A DNA stretch of 64,000 nt, from positions 1-64,000 of the forward strand of contig NZ_CALWJM010000007.1 of assembly GCF_944381005.1 (NCBI RefSeq), written 5' to 3'. The notes below the pieces were generated by a model that worked only from the letters and a program-made list of their open reading frames with translations, was not told the DNA's origin and made no database searches. A program made the position numbers and the translations under genes. Positions 40,996-49,726 of this stretch are shown here, in pieces. This DNA comes from an uncultured Butyricicoccus sp. Its GTDB lineage: Bacteria; Bacillota; Clostridia; Oscillospirales; Butyricicoccaceae. Each line of letters begins with the position of its first letter. The first letter of the stretch is position 1.

Positions 40996-42804
40996 ATGAA
41001 TAATACTTCGATTGCAAATATGAAGCGCACCGACATGTGCGGCGTATTGCGTACCGCTGATGTTGGACGTGAAGTCATCGTCAACGGTTGGGTTGACCGC
41101 GTGCGTGACAATGGCGGCGTACTGTTTTTGCTGGTGCGTGACCGTTCGGGCATTATCCAGTGTACGTTCGATAAGAGCGTAGACGCCGAACTGTTCAATA
41201 TTGCGTTTACCTGCCGCACCGAGTTTGTAGTAGCCGTCAAGGGTAAGTTGGTTGCGCGTGATGCCGCAGCCATCAACAAGAAAATGCCCACCGGTGAAGT
41301 GGAAGTGGTTGCATCTGAACTGCGCATCCTTTCCAGAGCCGAGACGACACCGTTTGAAATTTCCGATGATAAGGAAGTTGGTGACGCTATCCGCCTGAAA
41401 TATCGCTATCTGGACTTGCGCCGCCCGTCCATGCAGCGCAACATGATGCTGCGCCATCGTGTAACGCAGGTTGCGCGCAACTATTTCGATGAACAGGGAT
41501 TCCTCGAAATCGAGACCCCCATGCTGACCAAGTCCACCCCTGAGGGCGCACGCGATTATCTGGTGCCGTCCCGCGTGCATCCGGGCAAGTTCTATGCCCT
41601 GCCGCAGTCGCCCCAGCAGTATAAGCAATTGTTGATGCTGGCTGGTATGGACCGCTATATTCAGATTACGCGCTGCTTCCGTGACGAGGACTTGCGCGCA
41701 GACCGTCAGCCCGAATTTACCCAGATTGACCTTGAAATGTCCTTTGTAGAGCAGGACGACGTGATTGCGGTCAATGAAGGGTTCTTGCAGCGCGTCTTTA
41801 AGGAAGTGCTGAATGTCGATATCCCGCTGCCGCTGCCGCGCATGACTTGGCAGGATGCCATGAACCGCTTTGGTTCGGACAAGCCCGACCTGCGCTTCGG
41901 CTTTGAAATCAAGGATATTTCGGATATTGCGGCAAAGTGCTCGTTTAAGGTGTTCCATGACACGGTAGAGAATGGCGGTTCGGTGCGCCTGATTAACGTA
42001 AACGGCTATGCGGATAAGTTCCCGCGCAAGGAGATTGACAAGTTGGGTGAATTTGTCAAGACCTACCGTGCAAAGGGATTGGCATGGCTCAAGCTGGCGG
42101 CTGACGGCTCGATGACTTCGTCGTTTGCCAAGTTCCTGAGTGAAGAGGAAATCGAAGCCATCAAGCAGCGCGCAGACGCAAAGCCCAACGATTTATTGTT
42201 TGTGGTTGCAGATGCTGATTGGGAAACGGCTGTGACCGCGCTGGGTGCGCTGCGCTGTGAATTGGCTAAGCGTCTGGGACTGGCCAAGAAGGACGATTAC
42301 AAGCTGGTATGGATTGTAGAATTCCCGCAGTTCGAGTACTCCGAGGAGGAGGACAGACTGGTTGCCAAGCACCATCCGTTCACCGCACCGATGGATGAAG
42401 ATATTGCCCTGCTCGAAACCGACCCGCGCAAGGTGCGCGCAAAGGCGTATGATATCGTGCTGAATGGCTGTGAGCTGGGCGGCGGTTCCATTCGTATTCA
42501 CGACCCCGAATTGCAAACCAAGATGTTCCGCGCACTGGGCTTCACCGAAGAAAAGGCAAAGGAACAGTTTGGCCATCTGATTACTGCATTCCAGTACGGT
42601 GCACCGCCGCATGGTGGTCTGGCATATGGTCTTGACCGTCTGTGCATGTTGCTGGCTGGTCTGGATTCGATTCGTGATATGATTGCATTCCCCAAGGTAC
42701 AGAACGCATCCGACTTGATGATGCAGTGCCCCGATGTGGTGGACGCAAAGCAGCTCGATGACCTGTCGATTGCCGTCACTCGTGTGGAAAAGACTGAGGA
42801 ATAA
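40996..42804 (+). CDS. aspS: Aspartyl-tRNA synthetase (bacterial type)
   Basis: A 602-residue class IIb synthetase with an N-terminal OB-fold anticodon domain (about 15-110), the catalytic core (QSPQQYKQLLMLAGMDRYIQI and motif 2 FRDEDLRADRQPEFTQIDLEMSF), the bacterial insertion domain (about 290-420) and motif 3 (GLAYGLDRLCMLLAG). The length is typical of the bacterial, discriminating or tRNA-Asp/Asn type; which one cannot be told here. The start has AAAAGGAT about nine bases upstream. It ends with a strong terminator. Confidence 0.96.
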   Translation: MNNTSIANMKRTDMCGVLRTADVGREVIVNGWVDRVRDNGGVLFLLVRDRSGIIQCTFDKSVDAELFNIAFTCRTEFVVAVKGKLVARDAAAINKKMPTGEVEVVASELRILSRAETTPFEISDDKEVGDAIRLKYRYLDLRRPSMQRNMMLRHRVTQVARNYFDEQGFLEIETPMLTKSTPEGARDYLVPSRVHPGKFYALPQSPQQYKQLLMLAGMDRYIQITRCFRDEDLRADRQPEFTQIDLEMSFVEQDDVIAVNEGFLQRVFKEVLNVDIPLPLPRMTWQDAMNRFGSDKPDLRFGFEIKDISDIAAKCSFKVFHDTVENGGSVRLINVNGYADKFPRKEIDKLGEFVKTYRAKGLAWLKLAADGSMTSSFAKFLSEEEIEAIKQRADAKPNDLLFVVADADWETAVTALGALRCELAKRLGLAKKDDYKLVWIVEFPQFEYSEEEDRLVAKHHPFTAPMDEDIALLETDPRKVRAKAYDIVLNGCELGGGSIRIHDPELQTKMFRALGFTEEKAKEQFGHLITAFQYGAPPHGGLAYGLDRLCMLLAGLDSIRDMIAFPKVQNASDLMMQCPDVVDAKQLDDLSIAVTRVEKTEE

Positions 42805-42816
42805 AGGTAACTGCAC

Positions 42817-42857
42817 AAAGCGCACATCTGGAACATGTTCCGGATGTGCGCTTTTTT
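42817..42857 (+). terminator. Terminator of hisS-aspS
   Basis: A long near-palindrome AAAGCGCACATCTGGAAC/GTTCCGGATGTGCGCTTT ending in TTTTTT. Confidence 0.85.
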
Positions 42858-42898
42858 GCTATGCACCATATCGTCAGATTGACAAGGCAGAAACTCAT

Positions 42899-42927
42899 TT
42901 TACAAGCGTTTATAAGTGTGATACAAT
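42899..42927 (+). promoter_or_regulatory. Promoter of the VOC protein gene
   Basis: TTTACA (42899-42904), a 17-base spacer and TACAAT (42922-42927), 34 bases before the ATG. Confidence 0.7.
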
Positions 42928-42961
42928 AAGAAAAAACAAAAGTTTAGGAAGGAATCCGACC

Positions 42962-43390
42962 ATGAAAAGCTATTTAAGATTGGCACATATCGCCATCTAT
43001 ACAACCGATATGGAACGCTCCATTGCCTTTTATGAGACGCTGGGAGCCGAGTGCACCATGCGCGGTAGGGTACAAAAACCCAATGGGGTCAATCAGCTCG
43101 CAATGATGACACTGACGAATTTTGAGATTGAGTTGATTGAACCCGGAGATGGAACTCCAGTGGACGCGCAAGGTGGCGTTATCCCGCATTTTGCGATTGA
43201 AGTGGAGGATTTGCCGCTTCTGGTCAACGAGATGCGCGTGATGGGTTTTGAAACGTTCTGCACCGAACAGCCGATTGAACTGCCCGAATTGTTTGGCGGT
43301 CTGCGTAATATCTTTTTCAAAGGGCCAAGCGGTGAGATGATTGAACTGATTGAACATTTTGATGAAAACGAGCATCACAAAAGACTGTAA
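42962..43390 (+). CDS. VOC-family (glyoxalase/dioxygenase fold) protein
   Basis: A 142-residue vicinal-oxygen-chelate protein with two beta-alpha-beta-beta-beta modules: LRLAHIAIYTTDMERSIAFYETLGAE at the start and PHFAIEVEDLPLLVNEM in the second half, ending in KGPSGEMIELIEH. Metal-ligand candidates are H9, H73 and the C-terminal E in MIELIE. Lactoylglutathione lyase-like proteins of this size may detoxify methylglyoxal, and mgsA lies 3.5 kb upstream, but the substrate is not defined by sequence. The start at 42962 has AGGAAGGA. Monocistronic. Confidence 0.85.
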   Translation: MKSYLRLAHIAIYTTDMERSIAFYETLGAECTMRGRVQKPNGVNQLAMMTLTNFEIELIEPGDGTPVDAQGGVIPHFAIEVEDLPLLVNEMRVMGFETFCTEQPIELPELFGGLRNIFFKGPSGEMIELIEHFDENEHHKRL

Positions 43391-43392
43391 GC

Positions 43393-43425
43393 AAAACGAG
43401 CGTGCAAAAAGCACGCTCGTTTTTT
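43393..43425 (+). terminator. Terminator of the VOC gene
   Basis: Thirteen-base-pair stem AAAACGAGCGTGC/GCACGCTCGTTTT with a five-A loop, followed by further U residues. Confidence 0.9.
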
Positions 43426-43446
43426 GCAGTAGAACATAGAGAAGAT

Positions 43447-43481
43447 AGAAAAACAGCGCAGGCATTTTGCCTGCGCTGTTT
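43447..43481 (-). terminator. Terminator of the iolB-iolD unit
   Basis: Thirteen-base-pair stem AAACAGCGCAGGC/GCCTGCGCTGTTT with a five-base loop; the minus-strand tail is TTTTTCTATC. Confidence 0.9.
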
Positions 43482-43501
43482 GCGTGGATATTCGTTTTAA
43501 A

Positions 43502-45472
43502 TCAATAGTGACGAGCTTCCCACAGATGGTCTTCAATTGCCTTGCGAGCTGCCTGTACTTCGGGCTTGGTGGAAACTTCGGCAACGCCGACACGCCACCA
43601 GTTTTCATAGCCAGCCGACATGGTCTTGGGCAGAACCTTCATGTCAATGAGAGTGGAAACGGTCTGCTTCTTGGCATCCTCGATTGCAGCTTCCAGTTCT
43701 TCCTGTGTCTTAACCGTGTAGGTCTTGCAGCCGTAAGCCGCCGCGATAGCAGCGTAATCGACCTGAATAACCTTGCCCTTGTGAATACCGTTGGTTACAC
43801 CCGGCTCCAGCATGTTCTTCTCGGTGCAGATGCAAGCGTTGCCTTGACCAACTTCCAGGTTGTTGATGCAGCCAAAGGAAGCGTTGTCGAACAGCATTAC
43901 ATTGATTTTGTGACCGGTCTGAACCGAGGTAATCAGTTCGGAGTGCAGCATATCGAACGAGCCGTCGCCGCACATCGAGTACACTTCCTGATTCGGGCAA
44001 GCCATCTTTGCGCCCAGTGCAGCGGCAACTTCGTAGCCCATGCAGGAGTAACCGTATTCCATATGATAGGTGTTGGTCTTGCGGGCACGCCACAGACCCT
44101 GCATGTCGCCGGGCAGCGAGCCAGCAGCCGCAACAACAATGGCATCATCGTCAATCATGCGATTGATGGTGCCCAGAACAGCGGTCTGGCACAGCTTGCA
44201 GCCGGTGTCCTCAATGTACTTTTCAACGCACTCGCGGTTTGCGTCGTTGATTTCGGGGGTAAAGGAATCCTTGTCGGTGTAAACGACATGGTCAAGGCGG
44301 TCAACCTCGTCGAACCATTCCTTGCGGTATGCCTTGACAGCTTCAGCGTAAGCGGCATCGGTGTGATAGCCAATCTTCTTGAGTTCTGCGCCGATTGCGG
44401 TCAGAGCTTCGTTGGCGTCTGCAACGACCGGTGTAGCGTCCATCTTATATGCCTGGAATTCCGAGGGATTGATGTTGACGAACTTGGCATCGGTGCGGTA
44501 CAGCCACTTGGAAGCGGTGGTAAAGTCGGTGTAACGGGTGCCGACACCGATAACGACATCGGCTTCATGTGCCAGCTTGTTTGCTGCAATGCCGCCGGTG
44601 GTGCCCAAGCCGCCCAGATTCAGTTCATGTGTCCATTCGATAGCGGACTTGCCGGCCTGTGTTTCGCCGAATGCAATGCCGAAATCTTCTGCGAACTGCT
44701 TAAATACCTTGTGTGCCTCAGCATAGCGAACGCCGCCGCCGCAGATAAGCAAAGGCTTCTTTGCGTTCTTGATGACCTCAACCGCCTGTTCCAGTGCATA
44801 CTTGGTAATCGGGCGGCGGTCAACACGCCATACACGCTTCTTAAAGAAGTCAACCGGATAATCATAGGCTTCTGCCTGTACGTCCTGCGGCAGCGAAATT
44901 GCAACAGCACCGGTGTTTGCGGTGTCGGTCAGAACGCGCATTGCAGAAATCATGTCGGTCATAATCTGCTCGGGACGGTTGATGCGGCCCCAGTACTTGG
45001 TAACAGCCTGAAAAGCGTCGTGTGCCGAGATGGTCAGGTTGTGCGGCTGCTCCATCTGCTGAAGCACCGGGTCAGGCTGACGGGAAGCATAAATGTCGCC
45101 CGGCAGAAGCAGAACCGGAATGTTGTTTGCGGTTGCGGTTGCGGCTGCGGTTACCATGTTGCAGGCGCCGGGGCCGACCGAAGAGGTGCAGGCAAAGATT
45201 TGCTTGCGGCGGAGCTGCTTGGCGTAGCCGATAGCAGCCAGTGCCATGCCCTGCTCGTTCTTGCCCTGATAGACAACCATGTCTTTCAGTTCCTGCTCGA
45301 CACCGTTTGCGAAGCCGACAACATTGCCGTGACCGGGCAGCATGAAGATGCCCTTGACGAACTTGTGCTCTACTTCGTTGCCGTCCATGTCAATATAGCT
45401 GATGTACTGATTCTCGAGAAAGCGAACCAGCGCTTGGCTCGCCGTCAGGCGAACGGTTTCCATGTGCTTCAT
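43502..45472 (-). CDS. iolD: 3D-(3,5/4)-trihydroxycyclohexane-1,2-dione hydrolase
   Basis: A 656-residue thiamin-diphosphate enzyme that opens the inositol-derived ring diketone to 5-deoxyglucuronate. It starts [19 protein letters not shown] and has the N-terminal ThDP pyrimidine domain, a central domain (about 200-370; [13 protein letters not shown]) and the C-terminal cofactor domain with [20 protein letters not shown]. The full family length and IolD-specific features distinguish it from acetolactate synthase. An ATG at 45472 lies 11 bases after AGGAGG; a TTG at 45478 is 5 bases after the same site and remains possible. It follows iolB by about 40 bases. Confidence 0.95.
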   Translation of the reverse strand: MKHMETVRLTASQALVRFLENQYISYIDMDGNEVEHKFVKGIFMLPGHGNVVGFANGVEQELKDMVVYQGKNEQGMALAAIGYAKQLRRKQIFACTSSVGPGACNMVTAAATATANNIPVLLLPGDIYASRQPDPVLQQMEQPHNLTISAHDAFQAVTKYWGRINRPEQIMTDMISAMRVLTDTANTGAVAISLPQDVQAEAYDYPVDFFKKRVWRVDRRPITKYALEQAVEVIKNAKKPLLICGGGVRYAEAHKVFKQFAEDFGIAFGETQAGKSAIEWTHELNLGGLGTTGGIAANKLAHEADVVIGVGTRYTDFTTASKWLYRTDAKFVNINPSEFQAYKMDATPVVADANEALTAIGAELKKIGYHTDAAYAEAVKAYRKEWFDEVDRLDHVVYTDKDSFTPEINDANRECVEKYIEDTGCKLCQTAVLGTINRMIDDDAIVVAAAGSLPGDMQGLWRARKTNTYHMEYGYSCMGYEVAAALGAKMACPNQEVYSMCGDGSFDMLHSELITSVQTGHKINVMLFDNASFGCINNLEVGQGNACICTEKNMLEPGVTNGIHKGKVIQVDYAAIAAAYGCKTYTVKTQEELEAAIEDAKKQTVSTLIDMKVLPKTMSAGYENWWRVGVAEVSTKPEVQAARKAIEDHLWEARHY

Positions 45473-45512
45473 AGCCAAATATTCCTCCTAGATATGTTAA
45501 AGTAAAAAGGCA

Positions 45513-46319
45513 TTAGTTACCGGTCGGGCAGTGCCAAATGTGGTCGTTGGCGTCTTCCTCCAGCAGCCACAGATGTTCTTCGTCATCAATGCGGGTCTTA
45601 TCCCACGGGTCGCCCGGCAGATGGCGGATACCCCAAGCATAGCAGCAGGAGTAGCCGGGGGCGGTTACCTGAGAGTGCATTTTGTCGGTGATGATGGCAA
45701 GACCGTTGTGGTGGGTTTCATAGATTTCACCGTTGCCCCAACCAGCGCCGAAGCCCATGGGCTTATCATAGCGGTAGAAGTAGCATTCGGGCTGCGGGTG
45801 ATGGTGCGGCGGATAGGACGACCACTTGCCCGGCAGATTAACCACTTCGCCCAGTACCATGTTGGAGTAAGGCGCGTTGTCCAGGTCGAAGCAGGTGCGC
45901 ACATCGCGCTTGATGCAGCCCATCAGTTCTCCCTTGTTGCCGCGTGCCCAAGTGTCGGTATCTTCGGGCTTGTACATTTTGCTGGGGAAGGTCTTTTCGT
46001 TGAGTGTTTTCTGCACATAGATGTTGCACGGGCCGTGCGCCGTGATTTTGACTGTAATACCTTTGCAGACGTGCAGACAGGAGGGATTGTAGTCGAACGG
46101 ATTGGGACGGTCAACGTCATAGGACTGGTCTTCCCATTCGATGGTGCATTTGCCGTCGAACACAAGGCAGGCCAACTCTTTTTCGGACTCATGGAATGAA
46201 TAGGTGTCGCCGTCCTCCATGACGAGCAGTGCAACATCCATCATGGCATCTTTGCCGATGCCCTCGTCGAGATGAATATACTCGTTGTAGCCACGTTTGA
46301 CTTGCTTATCAATGTACAT
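45513..46319 (-). CDS. iolB: 5-deoxy-glucuronate isomerase
   Basis: A 268-residue bicupin that isomerises 5-deoxyglucuronate to 2-deoxy-5-keto-gluconate in myo-inositol breakdown. The metal-binding cluster YPPHHHPQPECYFYR carries H172-H174 and E178; the later ETHHNG and C-terminal HLPGDPWDKTR motif are typical of IolB. Normal length. First gene of the minus-strand iolB-iolD operon, with GGAGG before the ATG, divergent from an AraC regulator with a palindrome next to the promoter. Confidence 0.96.
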   Translation of the reverse strand: MYIDKQVKRGYNEYIHLDEGIGKDAMMDVALLVMEDGDTYSFHESEKELACLVFDGKCTIEWEDQSYDVDRPNPFDYNPSCLHVCKGITVKITAHGPCNIYVQKTLNEKTFPSKMYKPEDTDTWARGNKGELMGCIKRDVRTCFDLDNAPYSNMVLGEVVNLPGKWSSYPPHHHPQPECYFYRYDKPMGFGAGWGNGEIYETHHNGLAIITDKMHSQVTAPGYSCCYAWGIRHLPGDPWDKTRIDDEEHLWLLEEDANDHIWHCPTGN

Positions 46320-46391
46320 AGCACATACCTCCAGAAAAATTTACCCCGCGCATTTTATGAAAAAAGTGGTCAAAATAGACCGGCGGGATGG

Positions 46392-46409
46392 GAGTATTTG
46401 GGAATACTC
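46392..46409. promoter_or_regulatory. Candidate operator palindrome downstream of the iolB promoter
   Basis: GAGTATT-TGGG-AATACTC, two perfect seven-base arms around a four-base centre, starting about 10 bases after the -10 element of iolB. A site for the neighbouring DeoR or AraC regulator is plausible. Confidence 0.5.
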
Positions 46410-46419
46410 GTTTGGGATT

Positions 46420-46448
46420 ATTATAGCATAATGGCCAAAAACCATCAA
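46420..46448 (-). promoter_or_regulatory. Promoter of iolB-iolD
   Basis: Minus strand TTGATG (46443-46448), a 17-base spacer ending in TGC and a perfect TATAAT (46420-46425). It lies in the 446-base divergent region 46320-46765, which otherwise contains the operator palindrome and the AraC promoter and no gene I can support. Confidence 0.75.
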
Positions 46449-46628
46449 CTATATTGTGTGGTTTTGGAGAAAACGTGAAATATTTTTGGCGCTTTGCACA
46501 GACAATGCCACAAAATTCCGTACAATCTTCCGAATCACACCGCATGACGGCTGTTGGAAAATTATGGGGGAGAGGAGTAGGAAAAGAGGTGAGAAGGGAG
46601 GAAATGTGACAAAAATCTGGCTGCAATC

Positions 46629-46657
46629 TTGTATTCTCCAGTTATTCTGGATATAAT
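46629..46657 (+). promoter_or_regulatory. Promoter of the AraC regulator with an inverted repeat in the spacer
   Basis: TTGTAT (46629-46634), a 17-base spacer and TATAAT (46652-46657). The spacer contains TCCAG-TTATT-CTGGA (46637-46651), an inverted repeat that could bind a regulator. Confidence 0.65.
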
Positions 46658-46765
46658 TATAAGAGAAAAGAATAAATTGTGCTTGCAATATCTTCCTGAA
46701 TGATAACACGATTTTCAGGTTTTTGCTGATTGCAGCAATCATTTGAAAAAAAGGGGTAAATTTGG

Positions 46766-47638
46766 ATGGACGCTTCCAAAAGAGAAAAGCGTGCCCACGG
46801 CACGCAAGGATTTCCGTTTCAAATCTATTCGGCACCAGAAGCGCAGGATTCTGACCTAGTGCCATATCACTGGCACCCAGAAGTCGAGATTATCACCGTT
46901 CTACGCGGTACGGTCAGGGTTACGATTGCCGAACGGCAGTATGAGGGACGGGAAGGCGATGTATTTTTTGTGAATGTGGGGGAATTGCATGAGATTCGCG
47001 GCGGAGTAGATAATTTATTTCGCGCCTTTGTATTCCCGTTGGATTTTTTGCAGTTTCGGCGGGTGGATTTGGCACAAAGCGAACTGTTGGCGCCGTTGGA
47101 ACAAGGGTTATTGCGCCTGCCCGCCTATGTGCCGCGGCAAACTGAGGTGGGGCAGGAACTTTTTCGCGGGCTAAAAAAAATGATTCGCATTTGTGCGAAT
47201 CAACCGTTTGGATATCAACTTTTTGTGAAATCTGCATTGCTCTATCTCATCAGTCAGTTGGCAGCGGCTGGTTTGCTGGAGCAAACCCCACAGCAGCCAA
47301 GAGAGGAGTACAAGGTGCAGTTGCTGCGGCACATGGTCGAATATTTGGGGGAACATTGTACCGAGCGCCTGCGGCTTTCCGATGTCGCGGCAAGATTTGG
47401 ACTTTCACCGCAGTATTTTTGCAGTTTTTTCAAAGAAAACTTTGGGCGTACCCTGATACAACATGTCAATTTTTTGCGTATTGAACGGGCTTCGCGCTTG
47501 TTGCGTGAAACTGGCTTGCCGATTCTGGAAATTAGCCTAAGCGTGGGGTTCGACAACGTGAGTTATTTTATCAAGCGGTTTCGCGAAGTCTACGGCTGCA
47601 CGCCCACCGATTACCGTCGGTCGGTGTGCAGCCGATGA
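46766..47638 (+). CDS. AraC-family transcriptional regulator (cupin + AraC HTH)
   Basis: A 290-residue regulator with an N-terminal sugar-sensing cupin (about 15-150; VPYHWHPEVEIITVLRGTVRVTI) and a C-terminal pair of helix-turn-helix motifs (about 190-285; LSDVAARFGLSPQYFCSFFKENFG and ILEISLSVGFDNVSYFIKRF). AraC proteins of this build activate sugar or polyol operons. Divergent from iolB-iolD, which makes it the likely activator of that operon; the effector may be inositol or a degradation product. AAGGGG precedes the ATG. It is convergent with the DeoR gene, with only eight bases between the stops. Confidence 0.88.
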   Translation: MDASKREKRAHGTQGFPFQIYSAPEAQDSDLVPYHWHPEVEIITVLRGTVRVTIAERQYEGREGDVFFVNVGELHEIRGGVDNLFRAFVFPLDFLQFRRVDLAQSELLAPLEQGLLRLPAYVPRQTEVGQELFRGLKKMIRICANQPFGYQLFVKSALLYLISQLAAAGLLEQTPQQPREEYKVQLLRHMVEYLGEHCTERLRLSDVAARFGLSPQYFCSFFKENFGRTLIQHVNFLRIERASRLLRETGLPILEISLSVGFDNVSYFIKRFREVYGCTPTDYRRSVCSR

Positions 47639-47646
47639 AAGCTGCA

Positions 47647-48405
47647 TCAGCGGTCATAACGCACGCGAATATTGTTTTCTGAGAAATAATGCAGATATTT
47701 TTCCGGCGGGCGGCGGTCGGTGATGAACGCGCTCAGTTCCTTGAGTTGGCAGAACGAGATGACCGCAGATTTGTCCAGTTTAGAGGAATCGGCCATCAGG
47801 TAAATGGCACCCGCACGCTGGACAACGCCGCGCTTGATTTCGGCTTCCAAAAAGGTCGTGTTGGTCATGCCGCTTTCCAGAGAAACGCCGGTGGCTGCCA
47901 TAAAGGCTTTGTTGATGGTCATGCCGGACAGCATTTCAAAGGTAGATAATCCGGTAAACGAATCGGTGGCACTATTGTAGATGCCGCCGAGTGAAATTAA
48001 GCTGAGATTCTCGTATTTAGCGGCTTCGCTCATGGCACCAAGCGAATGAGTGATAACGGTCACACGCTTGCGGCTGGACAGATAGCGCAGCAGACAAACG
48101 GTGGTGGAGCCGGAGTCAATAAAGATGGTGTCGCCGTCCTGCACTTCTCCGGCGGCAAGCATACCGATTTGATTTTTGTCCGAAGAATTGAGACTGGAAC
48201 GAACCGGCATGGGGACGGCGCCGGGTGAGCCGACGGTGGTGACACCGCCGTAAACTTTTGCGATATGTCCGCGCGCTTCGAGGTCATTGAGGTCACGGCG
48301 GATTGTATTTTTGGATACGCCAAAAACTTCGCAAAGCTCGTCGATTGAAACGGTTTCTTTGGAAATGACGTATTGTTCGATAGAGTTCAGACGACTGATT
48401 TTCAT
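47647..48405 (-). CDS. DeoR/GlpR-family regulator, IolR candidate
   Basis: A 252-residue repressor with an N-terminal HTH (about 5-60; VSIDELCEVFGVSKNTIRRDLNDLEARG) and a C-terminal DeoR sensor domain (about 75-235; DGDTIFIDSGSTT and GGIYNSATDSFTG). The Bacillus inositol repressor IolR is a DeoR protein of almost the same length, and this gene sits in the middle of the iol island, so it is a good candidate for the same job. The start at 48405 has AAAAGGGAG; the frame is open much further but composition changes. The 445-base stretch 48406-48850 holds its leader and the transketolase promoter. Confidence 0.87.
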   Translation of the reverse strand: MKISRLNSIEQYVISKETVSIDELCEVFGVSKNTIRRDLNDLEARGHIAKVYGGVTTVGSPGAVPMPVRSSLNSSDKNQIGMLAAGEVQDGDTIFIDSGSTTVCLLRYLSSRKRVTVITHSLGAMSEAAKYENLSLISLGGIYNSATDSFTGLSTFEMLSGMTINKAFMAATGVSLESGMTNTTFLEAEIKRGVVQRAGAIYLMADSSKLDKSAVISFCQLKELSAFITDRRPPEKYLHYFSENNIRVRYDR

Positions 48406-48740
48406 GGTTCTCCCTTTTCTTCCTAAAAGCACTTCTTTTCCATATAATACCATTAAACACGAACTGCTTGGTGTTCCGGCAGGTAACAAAGAACAGGCCG
48501 GTACACATAAAAGCAGAGTGGCTCTCCTTTTTAATTTTATCAGAAAATACTGAAAAAGCAACCGGAAACAAGATGAAAATGGGTACATTTTCCAAAGTGT
48601 TTTCAGGGCGATAAAAGATTGGGCAAAAAAAGGTGGAAATTGGGTACATGTACCCGCCGTGTACCGAGATGTATCAAACACTTAACAAACAATCCAACGA
48701 AATACCAAAAAAATTTTTCCGACAAATCCCCATATCGGCA

Positions 48741-48769
48741 TTGAAATTTACTTAAAACGATGATAGACT
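48741..48769 (+). promoter_or_regulatory. Promoter of the split transketolase operon
   Basis: TTGAAA (48741-48746), a 17-base spacer and TAGACT (48764-48769). Confidence 0.6.
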
Positions 48770-48786
48770 ACAAGTAGTGAGAAGGG

Positions 48787-48823
48787 GAAAACGGCCAATC
48801 TCTCTTTGGTTCGGCCGGTTTTC
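48787..48823 (+). other. Inverted repeat in the transketolase leader
   Basis: GAAAAC.GGCCAA pairs with TTGG...GGCC.GTTTTC around a seven-base loop, just after the expected transcription start. It could be an operator or an mRNA hairpin; it has no U-run right behind it. Confidence 0.4.
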
Positions 48824-48859
48824 ACATGAATTTTCTTAGAATATAGGCAGGTGTATGCA

Positions 48860-49711
48860 ATGCAGAAAGCAGAAAAAATGAAGGAACTGCGCGTATTTGC
48901 CCAGGAAATCAGATTGGAAGCACTGAAAACGATTGGCTCCCTCGGTTTTGGCCATGTCGGCGGTTCCATGTCGGTGGTAGAAGCACTGGCTGTCCTGTAC
49001 GGCGATGTGATGAAGATTGACCCCAAGAACCCGCGTTGGGAAGACCGCGACTGGTGCGTTATGTCCAAGGGACATGCAGGCCCGTCCATGTATGCCACCC
49101 TCGGCCTGAAGGGCTTCTATCCGCTCGAGCAGGCTTATACCCTGAATCAGCCCCATACCAATTTCCCGTCCCATACCGACCGCACCAAAACACCCGGTAT
49201 TGACCTGACTACCGGTTCTCTGGGTCAGGGTATGTCTACCGCTGTCGGCGCTGCGCTGGCAAATAAAGTGGACGGCCGCGATAACCATGTATTCGTTTTT
49301 GTCGGCGACGGCGAATGCGATGAAGGTCAGGTTTGGGAGGCTGCACAGTTTGCAGCGCATTATAAACTCGACCACCTGATTTGCTTTGTAGACTCCAACA
49401 AGCGTCAGCTCGATGGTGCGGTTGATGATATCATGAGCCACGGCAAGGGCATTGGTGCCAAGTTCGACGCTTTCGGCTGGCATGTCATCGAAGTTGCGGA
49501 CGGCAACGACGTAGAGCAGATTTATGACGCGGTACAGGCCGCTTATGCCGTATCGGGCAAGCCCACCTGCATTGTGCTCAACACCATCAAGGGCAAGGGC
49601 TGCACCTTTGCAGAACCGTCTGGCGCTCACTCCTCGCAGCCGAGCAAGGAACAGTGGGACGAGGCGATTGCATTCGCAGAGGCCGAACTCGCCAAGGTCA
49701 AGGCACAGTAA
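48860..49711 (+). CDS. Transketolase, N-terminal subunit
   Basis: A 283-residue subunit of a split transketolase. It contains the ThDP diphosphate and metal domain: SKGHAGPSMYATL, the histidine in NQPHTNFPSH, TTGSLGQGMSTAVG and GDGECDEGQVWEAAQFA. It transfers two-carbon ketol units together with the C-terminal subunit encoded 15 bases downstream. Split forms occur in Firmicutes next to sugar, polyol and sulfosugar operons and are often not the housekeeping enzyme. The ATG at 48860 is preferred over a GTG at 48851 that overlaps the AGGCAGG site. Confidence 0.93.
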   Translation: MQKAEKMKELRVFAQEIRLEALKTIGSLGFGHVGGSMSVVEALAVLYGDVMKIDPKNPRWEDRDWCVMSKGHAGPSMYATLGLKGFYPLEQAYTLNQPHTNFPSHTDRTKTPGIDLTTGSLGQGMSTAVGAALANKVDGRDNHVFVFVGDGECDEGQVWEAAQFAAHYKLDHLICFVDSNKRQLDGAVDDIMSHGKGIGAKFDAFGWHVIEVADGNDVEQIYDAVQAAYAVSGKPTCIVLNTIKGKGCTFAEPSGAHSSQPSKEQWDEAIAFAEAELAKVKAQ

Positions 49712-49726
49712 GGAGGGTATCGAACA

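Noticed and set aside
43484-45505. A 673-codon open frame antisense to iolD
   Set aside because: It mirrors the iolD codons exactly, has no ribosome binding site, and its product has no recognisable motif; it exists because preferred codons of iolD leave the opposite frame free of stops.
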